A stretch of 64,000 nt of DNA from NCBI GenBank assembly GCA_900618795.1, contig UYJD01000013.1, forward strand, positions 335,418 to 399,417, given 5' to 3'. This document shows, piece by piece, positions 38,645 to 51,206 of this stretch; the stretch's first letter is position 1, and each line of letters begins with the position of its first letter. The notes below the pieces were generated by a model that was not told the DNA's origin, searched no databases, and saw nothing but the letters and a program-made list of their open reading frames with translations. The position numbers and the translations under genes are program-made. Source of the stretch: Cyanodermella asteris (Eukaryota; Ascomycota; Lecanoromycetes; Ostropales; Stictidaceae).

Positions 38645-39974
38645 CTATGCCTGGAGCCGCTTCCTTTTCGCAACGGACCAGACACCGTCGTCGGCACGGT
38701 CTCGCCGTCTGCTCAACTCAGACCTGAGCATTGAGCCGTATGGGTTCGGCTTTGGCGGCTTGCGCTTCGGCTTCAAGAGACCTTTGGTACCTGACTTCGC
38801 GGCGTTGTTACTTTCGACTGGGATAGGTTGTTCCTTGGGTAAATCAGACGTTGTAAGTGTGTCCTCAAAACGCTCGATGCTGTTGGAGGAATCGAAAAAG
38901 GAACCGTTCTCGTCGTCCAGTTGTTCACACTCCCGAAACTGGAGCAGTTGAGTCTTCACGGCATCTTCCCCGGTCACTTGATCATTCGCAAAGTTCGCTT
39001 CATCGGCCATTTCCCGAGCTGCACGTCGTTCTCGGCGACGCTGACGTGTATCCAGTATCGACTTTTGCAGTTCCGCTTCGTCGTCTGATGAAAGATCGGG
39101 CATATGCGGCACCTTGCCCTGGTTCGTTGAGCGATTGCATTGGTTATGGGATCGATGAATGGCTGTAGATGTCTCCAGCTCCTTCCATGTCGACTCGTCT
39201 TCTGGCAGGTCAATCGGCAACTGCGTCGCGTCGAAAGGATGGTCGATGCTCGGAACGCGCAGGCGTTTGTTCCTTGCTTGCTTCACAGCCTGCGATATAG
39301 ACGTCGGTCTGGAACCAATTCTCAATATTTCTTCCACCCCAACCGAGCTGTTGAAGTGGACCTCGCGTCTGGCGTCTACCTTGGCACAACCTTCGAAAGT
39401 TGTGACTTCTTTCAATATGTCCTTTTTTCGACGGAAGCCTCCGATGCAACGGGATCTTTGGCTTTTTGACAGCAGCCTTGCAATGGATGAAGGGCTTGTC
39501 TGCGGCAACTGTCTGCCGGGCGAGCTCAACGTACTTGTTGGTTTGACACTCGTTATCGAGGACCGTGACTGCCTGTCGGTCGGCAGGCTTGCTGTCTTCC
39601 TGACCTTTATTCCTGTCATCGACATCCTGTGTCGGCCAGGCGCCTGGAATAGATCCGGTGATGGTTGTATGCGTCTCCACGATCTCACACTCTTGCTGTG
39701 CATCTGCTTCGAAGAAAAGGGCCATGATTGCCCTGTCCAATGCCGCCATGATTACAGCTGTGGGAGACTTGACGCCCGCTGTCGCAATCCCGCTGCTCAA
39801 ATCCGGAACCTCTTCGCCTTTGACTTTTGGCAAAGACATTCGTCCGAATGTAGTGCAGACGCGTAGAGCCGCCGCCGCTTCTGGACGCTTGAGACCACCC
39901 CGTGAGTGATCGTTCAAATCTGGATTTTGGCGAGGGCCAGGCGATGCGTCTTGGATAGCGTCGTCGAAATTCAT
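38645..39974 (-). CDS. Unrecognised nuclear-type protein with one frame break
   Basis: From the ATG at 39974 the frame (MNFDDAIQDASPG...) looks coding through LARQTVAADKPFIHCKAAV and LHRRLPSKK. At a six-A run (T run 39423-39428 on the plus strand) coding character moves to the neighbouring frame, KDILKEVTTFEGCAKVDAR, which runs to the TAA-type end at 38645 with ELSRRRDRADDGVWSVAKRK. One base in the homopolymer accounts for the change. No introns with usable sites are seen there. The protein would be about 440 residues, charged, with an acidic block (SSDDEAELQKS), RRRERRAAREM and a lysine/proline-rich C-terminal motif, KPKRKPPKPNPYGSMLRSEL. Nuclear location is likely; function unknown. Confidence 0.6.
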
Positions 39975-41365
39975 GATCGTCGCAACGCATGTTCTGAACA
40001 GCATTGTGTGAGCTAGTGTGAAGTGGTCGTGCGGCCAGCGGAATTGAGCTGATGTTCGGAAGGTTCAAATGTTGCTGCTTCGAAGACGGAGCGGCAAGGA
40101 TGGCAAAGCCTAGTGGCTTGTGGGCACAATAGCATGCTTTTATGGATGGGGCAGCACGGAAATATAGCCCTTGTCCGTTTGCCAGAGTGAAGCTGCAATC
40201 AGGCGGAGACAGTGCGTTGTCGCTTGTGCAGGTCCAAAGGTAAGTAACAAAGCTGGCCAGTGAATGACCTGATGTCAATTCCGCGAACGCTTTTTATGCA
40301 AAGCCGATCATCAGAGTTTGACCGACTCATCTTCATTGAATACGTGTGTGGGACGGCTACCATGGCTGCCCTCTCTCACTTCACCTCCACTCGGCATCAT
40401 GAGTTGCTCGCTCGGAACTCTCATCCGCTGCGCTTTGAATATTGGAGGAAAGAGACAATTCGAGAAAAGAGACACAATGACATTGATTGACAGAACCAAT
40501 TCATGTACACACACCTGGTACACGCGCATGGGACCCGTCAGGGTAACTACTCGCTCGTTGAAAGCGGCTCTATTGAGAGAGCTTTGGATCAAACAGGCGT
40601 GAATTGTCCTGATCTCATATTATAGACGGTCGGGCAACAACTGCACGTGTGCATTGCGTAAAGCATCAAATGCGCCAGCAGCGCTGGGACTGAATGAATT
40701 CGAAACTTCCGGATTTCCCAAGAAGCTGAAGACGTGGCCATTTCACAACTCTTCCATGGCTCTTGGAATTCACGGCTGACCTGGCGTCTGAGTAGCACAA
40801 CTTGGAGGACAGACTCCTTTCAGAGTAGGTCTAGCTCCACAGCAAGACATCCAATAACCGATACTGACCGGTTGCCGATGCATCCCGCACATGGTCGACG
40901 ATGCAGCGCGAAAGAAAGAACAGCAGAATGCAAGTCCATTTTTCCGCGATCCGTAACTCCTGCCCGGACGAGTCAACAAGCACTGAGCTTGAAGGGCATC
41001 AGCGTCGGCCACAGACAATCTGGAGACTCGAGCGCTGTGACAAATATCGCCATATCTAGGTAGTAAGCTGTTGGGAGAGGGTTGGCAAGGTGTTTGTGCT
41101 GCACGTAACTGTATCTTGCTTCGGTTAGTCAAAGTCCCGTGCCATCGCGAGCTTGGCAATATTTAAGCATCTGTCATTGGCCCCCACTCTTTTCTTCTCC
41201 CGATATGACCAGCACTTGAAGGTCTAGCTCCCGACTGCCATTCCATGACGAAGGTTTGCGACTACATACTTAAGCATGAGAGGTGGCAGCAAGGATGCAC
41301 CCGACGTCTTTTCCTTCGTGCGGATGATCAACATATTCAAGACGCGTGAATAGCTGAAGTGCAAC
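39975..41365. other. Divergent intergenic region
   Basis: About 1.4 kb between the unrecognised gene and the aldehyde dehydrogenase. No gene or RNA recognised. Confidence 0.45.
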
Positions 41366-42871
41366 ATGCCGGCTTTTACGTCAAAGGAAGAGTTCAAATC
41401 AGGCTACGACGTACTCAATGCGACGTTCAAGACTGGCAAGACCAAGGACGTCAAGTGGCGCAAGTGGCAGCTCAAGCAATTATTCTGGCTGTTGAACGAC
41501 AGCGAAGATGCCATCATCGAGGCTCTGAAGAAGGACCTCAACCGTCATGCGTTCGACACACTTCAGTCAGACCTGCTCGCCATCAAGGGCGAGATCATCC
41601 TCAATCTCAACGATGTCGACAAATGGGCAAAGGGCGAGGCACCTGATGGTGCTGGTGTCATCATGAGTTATCTCGGGGGAGCCTGGCTTCGAAAAGAGCC
41701 TCTAGGCAATTGTCTCATCATTGGCGCTTGGAACTTTCCTGTTTACACCTTGCTTGCTCCGGCTGTCAATGCTCTTGCTGCGGGCAACTGCGTGACACTC
41801 AAGCCGTCCGAATCAGCGTTGAACTTTCAATATCTGATTTCGGAGCTTGTTCCAAAGTACATGGATCAATCAGCAATCCGAATCGTCACGGGTGGCCCTG
41901 CGGAAACGACCCACGTCTTGACTCACAAGTTCAACATGATATTCTACACTGGCGGTGGCAATGTTGGTCGCATCGTTGCGACTGCGGCGGCGAAGCATCT
42001 GACGCCGGTGGTGCTGGAACTGGGAGGTCAAGCGCCGGCAATCGTGACCAAGACTGCGAACATCGATCTGGCCGCGAAACGGATTGCAGCAACAAAACTC
42101 TTGAATGCAGGACAGATATGCTTGGTAGGTAACTCGAGCTTGTGCGTTTAACAATGCTGACCCATTATCAAGAACGTCAACCACGTGTTTGTCGACCCAG
42201 CCGTGCATGATGTGCTCGTGGAGAAGATGACCGAGTACATGCAAGCCTGGCTGACTGACGGCACCTCGCACCTTACGACAATCATCACACCGGCGCGTTG
42301 GTCGCGCATCAAGAAGCTGCTGGACGAGTCCGAAGGTACCAAAGTATACACCGGGCCCCATGAACAAGCAAGTAAATTCATGCATCCGACCATCATCACA
42401 GACGTAACGACTACGGACTCTCTTCTAAGCGAGGAGCTCTTCGCACCCCTTGTGCCCGTACTCAAAGCCGACCTCGAAACTGCCATCAGCACAATCTCAT
42501 CCATGCCGCACCCGCTCGCTCTGTACATTTTCTCTGGCGACAAGAAAGAGATCGACCACATCCTCGACAACACGACCTCGGGAGGTGTGACCATCAACGA
42601 CGCGATGATTCATGCCGGCGTCGCGGGCGCCCCGTTCGGTGGCGTTGGCGAAAGCGGGTATGGAAGCTATCATGGGAAATACGGCTTCGATGCATTCAGT
42701 CACACGAGGACGGTCGTTGGGCTTCCTGACTGGCTTGACATGGTCATGGGTTGGCGGTATGGCCCGCCCAAGGTCGAGAACAGAAAGTATATTGATGTGA
42801 AGCCGTCGTTCAGACGAGGAGAGACTTTGGAGGATCAGAGAGCTAGCTCTGGGTTCTTTGGCCTTTGGTGA
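41366..42871 (+). CDS. Aldehyde dehydrogenase, ALDH3/fatty aldehyde type
   Basis: Two exons, 41366-42124 and 42173-42871, 485 residues. The 48-nt intron (GTAGGT, GCTGAC, CAAG) lies right after NAGQICL. Rossmann and substrate motifs: IGAWNFPVYTLLAPAVNALA, YTGGGNVGRIVA, VVLELGGQAPAIV with the general-base glutamate (218), and GQIC with the catalytic cysteine (252); the 34-residue spacing matches class 3 enzymes. FGGVGESGYGSYHGKYGFD is the conserved C-terminal signature. It oxidises medium or long-chain aldehydes to acids with NAD(P). The C-terminus has no strong membrane anchor (ends SGFFGLW), unlike yeast Hfd1, so a soluble enzyme is likely. Confidence 0.94.
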
Positions 42872-43520
42872 TGCACGTTGGACGTTTTGCGAGAGGAGGA
42901 TCGCAGGCATTTCTAGCCTGGTTCGTCAAGATCTTGTATGGAGCAGGGGTTGCATATGGTTCAAATGCCTATGCGGAGACCTCCCATTGTCAAGCCTTTC
43001 ATATGAGTCTTCCAGGGTTATGATTCCCCAGATTGATACTGAAATTCTAGCCATTATTGCTCATTTACCTACTACGTGTAGACTTGCCGGAAATAATTAG
43101 TAAGAGACGGAGAGAATTTCTTGGGGGAAAAAATCCGCAGCCTCACGTCAAGCTGACCACTTTGCTCAAATAGTTGCGACGCAGATTTCACATTTCCATT
43201 CCCGAGTCTTGCTATATCTCACGCATTGGAATAGTCAACTCGAGAGAAGTCGGCTGGCGGAAACTCAGCTGCAAGGCCTGGCTGACGCTGTGGACTTTGC
43301 TCCGCCTTGGCGCAGATCTTCGACACTCCGCAAACAACCTTCAAGATCAACTTTTGGGCTGCGAGTTTCGAAAATCCGTTCACTGACTCGCGGCATTGAG
43401 GTTGTGTAAAGAAGTCGTGTGACCTACTACGCCAGAAAATCTGTGCGAACAGATCAATTATTCAAGCTTGCCCAAAAGCAGACCTTCACTCGGCAAATAC
43501 TATCCGCCACAGATTCCACA
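42872..43520. other. Intergenic region
   Basis: 3' flank of the dehydrogenase and promoter of RRP4. Nothing else seen. Confidence 0.45.
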
Positions 43521-44648
43521 ATGCCGATTTCAATTCTTCCCCCAGCACCACCACCCGCAATCTCAGACGACCACTCCTCCAACGCCTCCGACTCGGATCA
43601 AGATGAAGACACCACAATGGCCACCGACGACGTTCCCCGATCCTCCAAACGCATCCGCCTCTCCCCCGGCGGCGGCGGCGGCAGCGGCGGAGCAACCCAC
43701 ATGGTCACGCCCGGCGAACTCGTAACCTCGGACCCGCAATGGATGCGCGGCCACGGCACCTACATCCCCTCCTTCTCGTCCTCCTCTTCGAACACCACCA
43801 CCACCAACTCCGGCGCATCCTCAATCCACGCCACCGTCGCCGGTACGATCCTCAAAACCAACAAACTCCTCTCCGTGCGTCCGCTGCGCGCGCGCTACAC
43901 GCCCGAGATCGGCGACCTGGTCGTGGGCCGGATCGTCGAGGTGCAGACGCGGCGCTGGAAGGTCGACGTCGGGGCGCCGCTGCTCTCGCGGCTGGAACTC
44001 AGCAGCATCAACCTGCCCGGCGGGATCCTGCGGCGGCGGACGACGGCGGACGAGTTGCAGATCCGGGCGTACTTTACGGAGGGCGACCTGCTGGTTGCGG
44101 AGGTGCAGAGCGTGAGTCAGGACGGGAGTGCCGGGTTGCACACGCGGTCGCTGAGGTACGGGAAGCTCCGAAACGGGGTGTTTTGCTCCGTGGCCGGTGC
44201 CGGGGGCGATGGGAGGGGCGGGATCGTGCGGAGTCGCCGTCAGGTTTGGACGGTGAGCACCGGGAACGGGGGTGGCGAGGTGGATGTGTACTTGGGGGTC
44301 AACGGGTACATTTTCATTGCGAAGCGGAGCGCGAAGGACGTGGCGGCCGATAACGCGGATAATATCTTGCGGAACGAGGAGAATGTGAGCTCGGCCGTGT
44401 ACAGTAGCCAGAATGAGGAGATTGGCATGCAGACGCGGCAGGAGATTGCGAGGCTTGTGGGGTGTATCAGGGCGCTGGTGGAGAGTGGCGCGAGGGTTGA
44501 TGAGGAGATGGTGATGAGGGCGTATGAGGCTAGTCTTGATGCTCAGGCTGAGGCCATGGACGATGATGCTGGCGAGAGTAAGGACTACCTGGGAGGAGAC
44601 AGGGGCAAGAATGTTGTCGCTATGGCTCTGGCAGCTGCCCGAGCATGA
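43521..44648 (+). CDS. RRP4: Exosome RNA-binding subunit Rrp4
   Basis: Intronless, 375 residues from the ATG at 43521; yeast Rrp4 is 359. After a disordered acidic/glycine-rich start comes [20 protein letters not shown], the conserved Rrp4 N-terminal motif. The S1 domain follows ([25 protein letters not shown] as adjacent segments, then [10 protein letters not shown]), with the diagnostic [12 protein letters not shown] and [11 protein letters not shown]. The KH domain contains [15 protein letters not shown]. It is a cap subunit of the RNA exosome, which guides RNA into the core for 3'-5' processing and decay in nucleus and cytosol. The chosen start leaves out 34 upstream in-frame residues without homology. 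Confidence 0.95.
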   Translation: MPISILPPAPPPAISDDHSSNASDSDQDEDTTMATDDVPRSSKRIRLSPGGGGGSGGATHMVTPGELVTSDPQWMRGHGTYIPSFSSSSSNTTTTNSGASSIHATVAGTILKTNKLLSVRPLRARYTPEIGDLVVGRIVEVQTRRWKVDVGAPLLSRLELSSINLPGGILRRRTTADELQIRAYFTEGDLLVAEVQSVSQDGSAGLHTRSLRYGKLRNGVFCSVAGAGGDGRGGIVRSRRQVWTVSTGNGGGEVDVYLGVNGYIFIAKRSAKDVAADNADNILRNEENVSSAVYSSQNEEIGMQTRQEIARLVGCIRALVESGARVDEEMVMRAYEASLDAQAEAMDDDAGESKDYLGGDRGKNVVAMALAAARA

Positions 44649-44915
44649 ACGTTAGTTCTCTGAGAAATAATGAATTGATGTTTCAATCAAGTCAAGTCGT
44701 CTATCGTGAATCACGCCCGTAGTCCCTTTGCTTCGTTGCTCGTTCTCTTCAATCATAGATGAGACCCTCTCATTCTCCACAAAACGTAAAATGACATCGC
44801 GAACCCGGCCACATGAAACGCCTGCTGCGCTAAGGACTGAAACATTCGGAGCCTGTTATGAGTGTACCAATGTACCAAGCCGTCATCTTCTGTGTGGATT
44901 GCTCGCAAAACCTCG

Positions 44916-46196
44916 TCATCGCTTTCCGCCAGGCTGCCAAAGACCTCCCATGGTCTGCTGAATTTTGCTTGTCTGTGCCGCAATCATCTCTTCGGTCTGA
45001 CCCTTGCCCATTGCGCGCCCGTCAATTTCCATGGCATCATCGTCTACGTCCATTTCGTCTCCAGCGCCATCATTACCTTTACCGGCATTCTGTCTGCGAA
45101 TTTCCGCCACCGCATCTGCGAAGCTGCCCTTGTCCTTGAACTGTCGAGGATCTTGGCGGGCGGTCTTATCTCCAGCGCCGAGCCTGTCTGGCTGCTTACT
45201 GGGAGCGCCGTTCATGAATGCTGCTGCACCTCCTTCCCTGAGCTTGTTGATGGCACGAATGGTGTCAATAGCAGCATGTAAAGTGCGTCGGGCATTGAAA
45301 TTTTTCTTGACAGTCGGCAAGAGATCCTCACTCTTTCCGCCTGCAGCAGGGCCGGATATCCAGGGATGTTGGAGAGCTTCGTGTGCTGTGATTCGTGCTG
45401 TGGAATCGACGGTCAGACATCTTCTGATGAACTGCCGCGCAGTTTGAGAAACGTTACGCCAATAGTCTAACGGTGTGAAACTGTAATCAGCGACGAGAAT
45501 GGCCTGCATTTCCTCGAGATTGCTAGACCTGTCGAAAGGTGTGTAGCCGCAGAGTAAAAAGTATGTGATAACGCCGATGGCCCAAATGTCTACCGGCTTG
45601 CCGTGACCAGTCTTATTGAAGATCTCCGGGGCCATGTAGCCGGGCGTACCGCAAGTTGTCGTTAGGACGTGGAAGGCCTCTTCATCCATAATTCTCGATA
45701 ATCCAAAATCCGCGATGAGCAGGTCGGCGTTGTCTTCCGGTGTTCTGAAAAGAAGATTCTCTGGCTTCAAGTCTCGATGCACAATGCCGTGGTCGTGTAA
45801 GTAGGCGACAGCACTGAGTGTTGCCCTGATCAGATCCGCGGCGTCGCTCTCGAAGTAGTTTCCTTTCCGACATATCCTATCGAACAGTTCACCACCAAGT
45901 GCCAGATCTGTGACGAGGTATAGATTGTTCATGGTCTCGAAGTAGTCGACGAGGGTCAGAATATTCTGGTGGCCCATGGACACCCGTTTGAGGACGGCAA
46001 TCTCATTGCGGACCATTCCTTCTCTTCCTGCCATCATGCGCTTGTTGATGACCTTGGCAGCATAGTAGCGACCTGTATCGATGTGGACACATTCCTTGAC
46101 GACCGAATAGCTTCCGGCGCCCAGTGTCTTGCCGGTCTTGTATCTGCATGGCTGGACCTGAGGTTTCGCGGGTGGTTGCGGACCAGCGGAGGTCAT
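44916..46196 (-). CDS. Ca2+/calmodulin-dependent protein kinase
   Basis: Intronless, 426 residues. Complete protein kinase domain: glycine loop GAGSYSVV, AAKVINK lysine, HRDLKPENLLF catalytic loop, DFGLSRI, CGTPGYMAPEIF, and DIWAIGVITYFLLCGYTPF. After the kinase core comes KKNFNARRTLHAAIDTIRA, a basic amphipathic helix at the place of the autoinhibitory/calmodulin-binding segment of CaMK I/II enzymes such as Aspergillus CmkA (414). The tail is charged with an acidic DEMDVDDDAMEID block. It should phosphorylate Ser/Thr targets in response to calcium in the cytosol and nucleus. The activation-loop threonine sits in LTTTCGTPG, so it may be activated by a CaMKK. Confidence 0.93.
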   Translation of the reverse strand: MTSAGPQPPAKPQVQPCRYKTGKTLGAGSYSVVKECVHIDTGRYYAAKVINKRMMAGREGMVRNEIAVLKRVSMGHQNILTLVDYFETMNNLYLVTDLALGGELFDRICRKGNYFESDAADLIRATLSAVAYLHDHGIVHRDLKPENLLFRTPEDNADLLIADFGLSRIMDEEAFHVLTTTCGTPGYMAPEIFNKTGHGKPVDIWAIGVITYFLLCGYTPFDRSSNLEEMQAILVADYSFTPLDYWRNVSQTARQFIRRCLTVDSTARITAHEALQHPWISGPAAGGKSEDLLPTVKKNFNARRTLHAAIDTIRAINKLREGGAAAFMNGAPSKQPDRLGAGDKTARQDPRQFKDKGSFADAVAEIRRQNAGKGNDGAGDEMDVDDDAMEIDGRAMGKGQTEEMIAAQTSKIQQTMGGLWQPGGKR

Positions 46197-47764
46197 TGTG
46201 GAAGAATGGGGGCGGAATATTTACAAAGGACGAAGGGCAGGAACGGAGATGTGTAAGTGGACTTGAAAATGGCTATGACATGTTCACAAGGCTGAGGGTG
46301 AGATCAATGCAGTCTCTGGCAATGGTCTCGATACTCGGCGTAGGGCGATGGAAGCGGGAGCGGTTTAAGGGTGGGGTCGAGCGCCAGCTGGATCTGCAGA
46401 GCCAGAAAGAGCTTATAGCAGCCGTGATAGCTTTTTTTCACCACAAGGCTGCCAACCGACCACGTCCTGCAGTAGTGAGGCGTCCACTCGTCAAATGAAC
46501 GGCATCTGTCGCGCCTGCTTGTACATCTCATGCAACCTGTAGCTAGACGGCCAGTTCTCTCAGCCTGGCGGTCAAGAGCTCATACCAGAACCACCAAGGC
46601 CACCAGACTGGAGGCAGCCGTTTGACAGAATACTGACGACTTATTCATTGTTCAAGCAGGAAGCCGTTTGGATTTGCAACGTCTCTCATCTAAGAACCAG
46701 GGGGCCAAAGCCCGGAAACTCGGATGGCCAGGCTCCGGATTTATCTACAGCAGTTCCATCTACTAAGCAGCTATCAAGTCGCTTGCATATCCAATCCGAC
46801 GGACGAACTGGTCTCTGCATGCTTCGACGCCTAGCGCAGATTACTGGCCTGTAGGATAGCCAACCTTTCCCAATGCTCCAGTGAAAGATCGAGAGCACCG
46901 CACAAAGTTGCTGATTTTCAGGCACCACGGGGTTTGACACCTGCGGCACGGAATGGCGCAACGCTTCGCATGGAATCCGAACTCTTGGTTGGTTTCAGAG
47001 GTCTGTGACAGCTATGCTACACCCAGAAAGTCCTGAAAAAATCCGAATGGTCGCACCCTTGATCGCTTCATCTCTCTTGACCTGGTTCAAACTTGCTTCG
47101 GTTCCCACAGACACGAGTGTCCGAAACAATAAGTCATGCGTGTCCATGGGGAGTTTCGTCTTCTTGTGAGCAGGACGTTGAGTATGGGCCTTGAACCTAG
47201 AAGGGGCAAGTATACGATTGGCCTGGACGCGCAACGTGGTATAACGTGGAGAAGCGCATCTTTCGTCCTCGAGTCTGGCTATTATGTCAGTTTGGTCTGC
47301 CGGAAAATCTGTGGGGCTGGACTCAGGGAAGGCTCGGATTATTATCACATATATGGCCCGTCTAGCTGCAGATCTCACTACGCCACCTCGTTGTGGTCAT
47401 TCGTGCCACCTGTTGGCCACATTTAACCTTAGGTTTGCCGAAACACCACGCGAGCAGAACCGTCGGCCTGCGCCTGGTCTCACTGACATTGGCAACCCGA
47501 GCTCCGGGCTCAAGGACTCCACTGCCGCATCGGTGCTAACAGAGCAGCGATGCATTCGGATATCGACAGCGTTGCCGTCAAGTGAGTCTGATGCGCGGCT
47601 AGGCTTCGATATCTGAAGTACATATACGGCTTCTGCTCATTCTTCTCCTTCCAGTCTTCAGAACATTCATTCATTTCAAGAGCGCTCTTTTTTGCAATTC
47701 ACATTCTTTTCTACACACATTATCGCCTTACCACTGTGCAGTCTTACTTAAACCGACTCAGACC
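46197..47764. other. Divergent intergenic region
   Basis: About 1.6 kb between the kinase and the tyrosinase. No gene or RNA recognised; the last 100 bp are a pyrimidine-rich leader of the tyrosinase gene. Confidence 0.45.
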
Positions 47765-49127
47765 ATGCGTGCCGATACGCTTTTGTGCCTTGGCACATCT
47801 TTGTTGTCACTCACATCTGCTGCCCCTGCTCCTCTTGATGCGTCTCTCAACCTGGGTGCGGTATCTGCGGATGTTTCCCTCTTGGCCACACAGTCGACCG
47901 CCAACAAGGCCAGCTCGACCGGTTTGAGCAAGTCTTCTGGATCACCAGCTCCAGCAGCTTTCACGAAGCTTCACGACACATATGTCAAGAACACGAAGGC
48001 TTCATTGGGCAAGAGCTGCAATGCCGCAAACTTGCGTGTCCGTAGAGCATGGTGTGCCCGACCTCATCCAAGCTACTTGTGCTTTGCTGACGATATTTAG
48101 GGACGATCTGTGCGATTCAGAGCGCAAGGATTACCTCCGAGCGGTGAACTGCCTTGCTGCCAAGCCCCCAAATACGGACAAGTCGCTTTGCCCGGGTGCA
48201 AAGAATCGTCTTGATGATTTCACTTACATCCACATCAACCAGACAAACATCATCCATAATTCCGTAGGTCTTATCTCGAACAAAGAGTTGGCCGCGAAAC
48301 TAATCAGTTGACAGGGCTCCCTTCTCTCGTGGCATCGTCAATTCCTCTTCGGCATGGAGAACGCACTCCGCGACGAGTGCGGCTACAAGGGATATCTCCC
48401 CTACTGGGATACCGGTAGATACGCGGACGACCAGACCAAGTCTCCAGTCTTCGACGGCTCGGACACTAGCTTCGGTGATGGAGGAAAGCCCATTGATAAG
48501 AACGTCACCACCGGTTACATCCCCGGCCTTGCCACGGGACCTTTCCCGCTCCCCATCCTGCACGGCGAGGGTGGCGGCTGCGTCCAGTCCGGCCCCTTCA
48601 AGAACCTAACCCTCTCCCTCGGCCCAGTCGTCGTTCCCAACCCCGACCCGAACAACCTCTACGGCTACAAAGCCAACCCCCGCTGCCTATCCCGCGACCT
48701 GAACAAGCCCGCCAGCGCGGGCAACCTGACCTGGGAGCGTCTGACCGAGCTCGCCAGCGCCCCCGACATGAAAACCTTCCGTCCGCGCCTCGAGCCCACG
48801 CTCCACTTGCAGGGTCACCTGTCCATCGGAGGCGAGGGCGCGGACCCGTTCACGCCCTGCAACGACCCGGTCTTTTACCTGTTCCACGCGCAAATCGACC
48901 GTATCTGGGCCATCTGGCAGGGCCAGGATTACAAGAACAGGACTTATGCTATTGATGGACCTCGGACGTTCTTTGGTATCCCCCTGGCGGATGACCCGAA
49001 CATGAACCCGCCTTCGAACTCGAGTGCGGAGATTACGGATATCATGGACTTGGGTCAGGGCGGGAAGATGCCGATCAAGGCTGGTATGAACCCGATCTCG
49101 GACGGACATTTCTACATTTACATGTAA
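47765..49127 (+). CDS. Secreted tyrosinase-like copper oxidase
   Basis: Three exons, 47765-48051, 48101-48263 and 48315-49127, 420 residues. Introns are 49 and 51 nt with GT...AG; the junctions read VRRAW|DDLCDSERKDY and IIHNS|GSLLSWHR. Signal peptide MRADTLLCLGTSLLSLTSA, then a pro-like serine/alanine stretch. CuA histidines lie in YIHINQTNIIHNSG and SWHRQF; CuB histidines in HLQGHLSIGG and VFYLFHAQIDRIW. All six ligands are present. It should bind a type 3 dinuclear copper centre and oxidise phenols or catechols outside the cell. The protein ends soon after the copper domain without the long C-terminal extension of mushroom tyrosinases, matching short ascomycete secreted tyrosinases. Confidence 0.93.
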
Positions 49128-51206
49128 AGTACGCGGCATGATTGAATTGAGAGTGACTGGCGGTGTGGCAAGGTATACATGAGCGTTCATGCAGACAAGC
49201 ATGGCAATACAGGGAGGCATTACATGGCAGTAATGAAAAAATCAGTTTCTTCTCCCACCTAATAAAGGCCTCCGGCTTTGAATTTTTTGACGCAACTGCA
49301 TCCGAAAGATCTTGATCGACCCAGAGCACCGTTTCACCGTCTGCGTTCGGCTCATGAACCCATCTGCACGTGCAGAAGCGTATGAAGAAACAGCAGCGAA
49401 ACTTTGGTCTACACACCTTGACCCCGATTCGCCAATCTTGGGAAGAGCATGCAGACACGTTTTCTCACGTGGGGGGCAGCAGTTCAACCAGTCCGCCGAT
49501 CGTGATCAGCGGAGACGATCAATCACACCAGAACGGGAGGAAGCTCCTTCGACCAGATGATCCCCGGCAGCAATGATGACGTTTGCTAAAAACACCATCC
49601 CATGTGAAAGTGGTTGAATGACAAGACGAATTATTGATGACGACGGGGCAGCAAAGATACGAAGGGTGATATTGCTCCAATTTCAGGTATCTACGTATCA
49701 GGATCGTTTTCTTTTCTTTTAACATTTGGGAGTTTTGGCGGGCTGGACCCACTTCGGCCGGCTATCTATCGAGCAAAGCGACCTTTACGTACAACGAATA
49801 CCTCACACGTTCAAGAATGGATGGCTGCGTGTGTTAGTTGTAGCCTTGACGACCCAGTGTGGGATATCCTAGGCAACAAAACTGTGCAACATCGAACTCG
49901 CTATCTCGATAATAATCATCCGGACGATCGTCTACCTCGGCAAAAGTAATAATGGAGATTGTGATGAAACTCCGGATTAGCTCGGTTCCAGGGCAAATTG
50001 CCGATCTGAGACCGGGTCTCGGTAATAAAAGCAAGAAAGCGATAACAATTGCAGCGGCAGCGAAGCAATTGCGTGCCGGCCGTCTTGGGTTCGGAATTCG
50101 GCTGGGTCTGGGCTTATCCCGGGCGACCACTTTGACGCACATGAAACAGAAAGGGATTCGCAATATTATACGTCCGTATGATATTATTGATCTGTATGTT
50201 TTTGCCGCGGTCGACTCTGGAGGTTGTCGTCAACTTTGGCCCCTCTAGTTGTTTTCAACCTCGGATAATGTCCAGGGATCTAGCATTTATCTAGCAGAAG
50301 CTAATGCTGCTGTGGTATCACCACGATCCTGTCCGCAGACTGCATGAGAGGTCGAATGCAATTTGTCATGATTGACAGACCGCCTAGCCATCGGTTACCA
50401 TCGTGGGATGTACTGCATCATGGCAAGACGAACAAGAGACGGGTCGAAGGGGCGATGTGGATATCCTCTGGCATCATCACGTCGAGGAACCCTGTGGTTC
50501 GGTCTTCGGGGGGCAGAGCCAATGGTCGACTGGGGGAGATCAGGGCCTGTGATGATCCGCCAGGTCTTCCGGCTCCGCTTGGGCATCACTGCTCCCACCT
50601 TGCTCAATTTCCGGCAAAATACATTATCGAACCTCCTCATACATCCTTTCGCCCGTATGCTTCCTCGCCGACTTCCATCGCCACAGTGACACATTGTTCG
50701 TGTCGCATTTTCGTCCAGAGTCCATCGACATCACCACCGCCCGATTCTAACACCGCCCTTCCCGACTCGGCGATACGGACTGCGCGTGGTGCTACGTCGC
50801 AAATCGCGTCCTCTGCACCTATCCGTCAACCTGTACGACAGACCCGGCGCACTCCCCGCCGTCACTGATCGCATAGCGCCTCGAGCTTCGCCGGCATTGC
50901 AGGTCAGCGGAACAGCTGTGCGACCTGCATTGGCCCTGCAGGAGACCTTTTGAGCGCCCGAGCCGAGCTCAACTGGCCCGTCACTGCCCGCTCTACAGTT
51001 TACATCTCCCCCGAATTGCGATATACCCCGCAACAGCAGGAACGCCTTGTGATAGAGGGGACGAATAAGAGTTGGGATCGTGTAGGAGAAGAGGGGCTCT
51101 GTGGTCTTGACCGCAAGAACAACAAGCTCAAACGCTGCGGTGGGCCAAAAAAGTCGCAAACGAGCTTCGGTGCGATTGTCTCATACCCGCGCTTTGTCGA
51201 CATACA
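49128..51206. other. Intergenic region
   Basis: About 2 kb with no recognised gene. Frames such as 50344-50868 (plus) and 50731-51159 (minus) overlap each other and lack domains. The last few hundred bases are the promoter and leader of the Ras-like gene. Confidence 0.4.

Noticed and set aside
49128-51206. Possible genes in the 2-kb gap before the Ras-like gene
   Set aside because: Frames on both strands overlap, lack domains and show no coherent splice chain.
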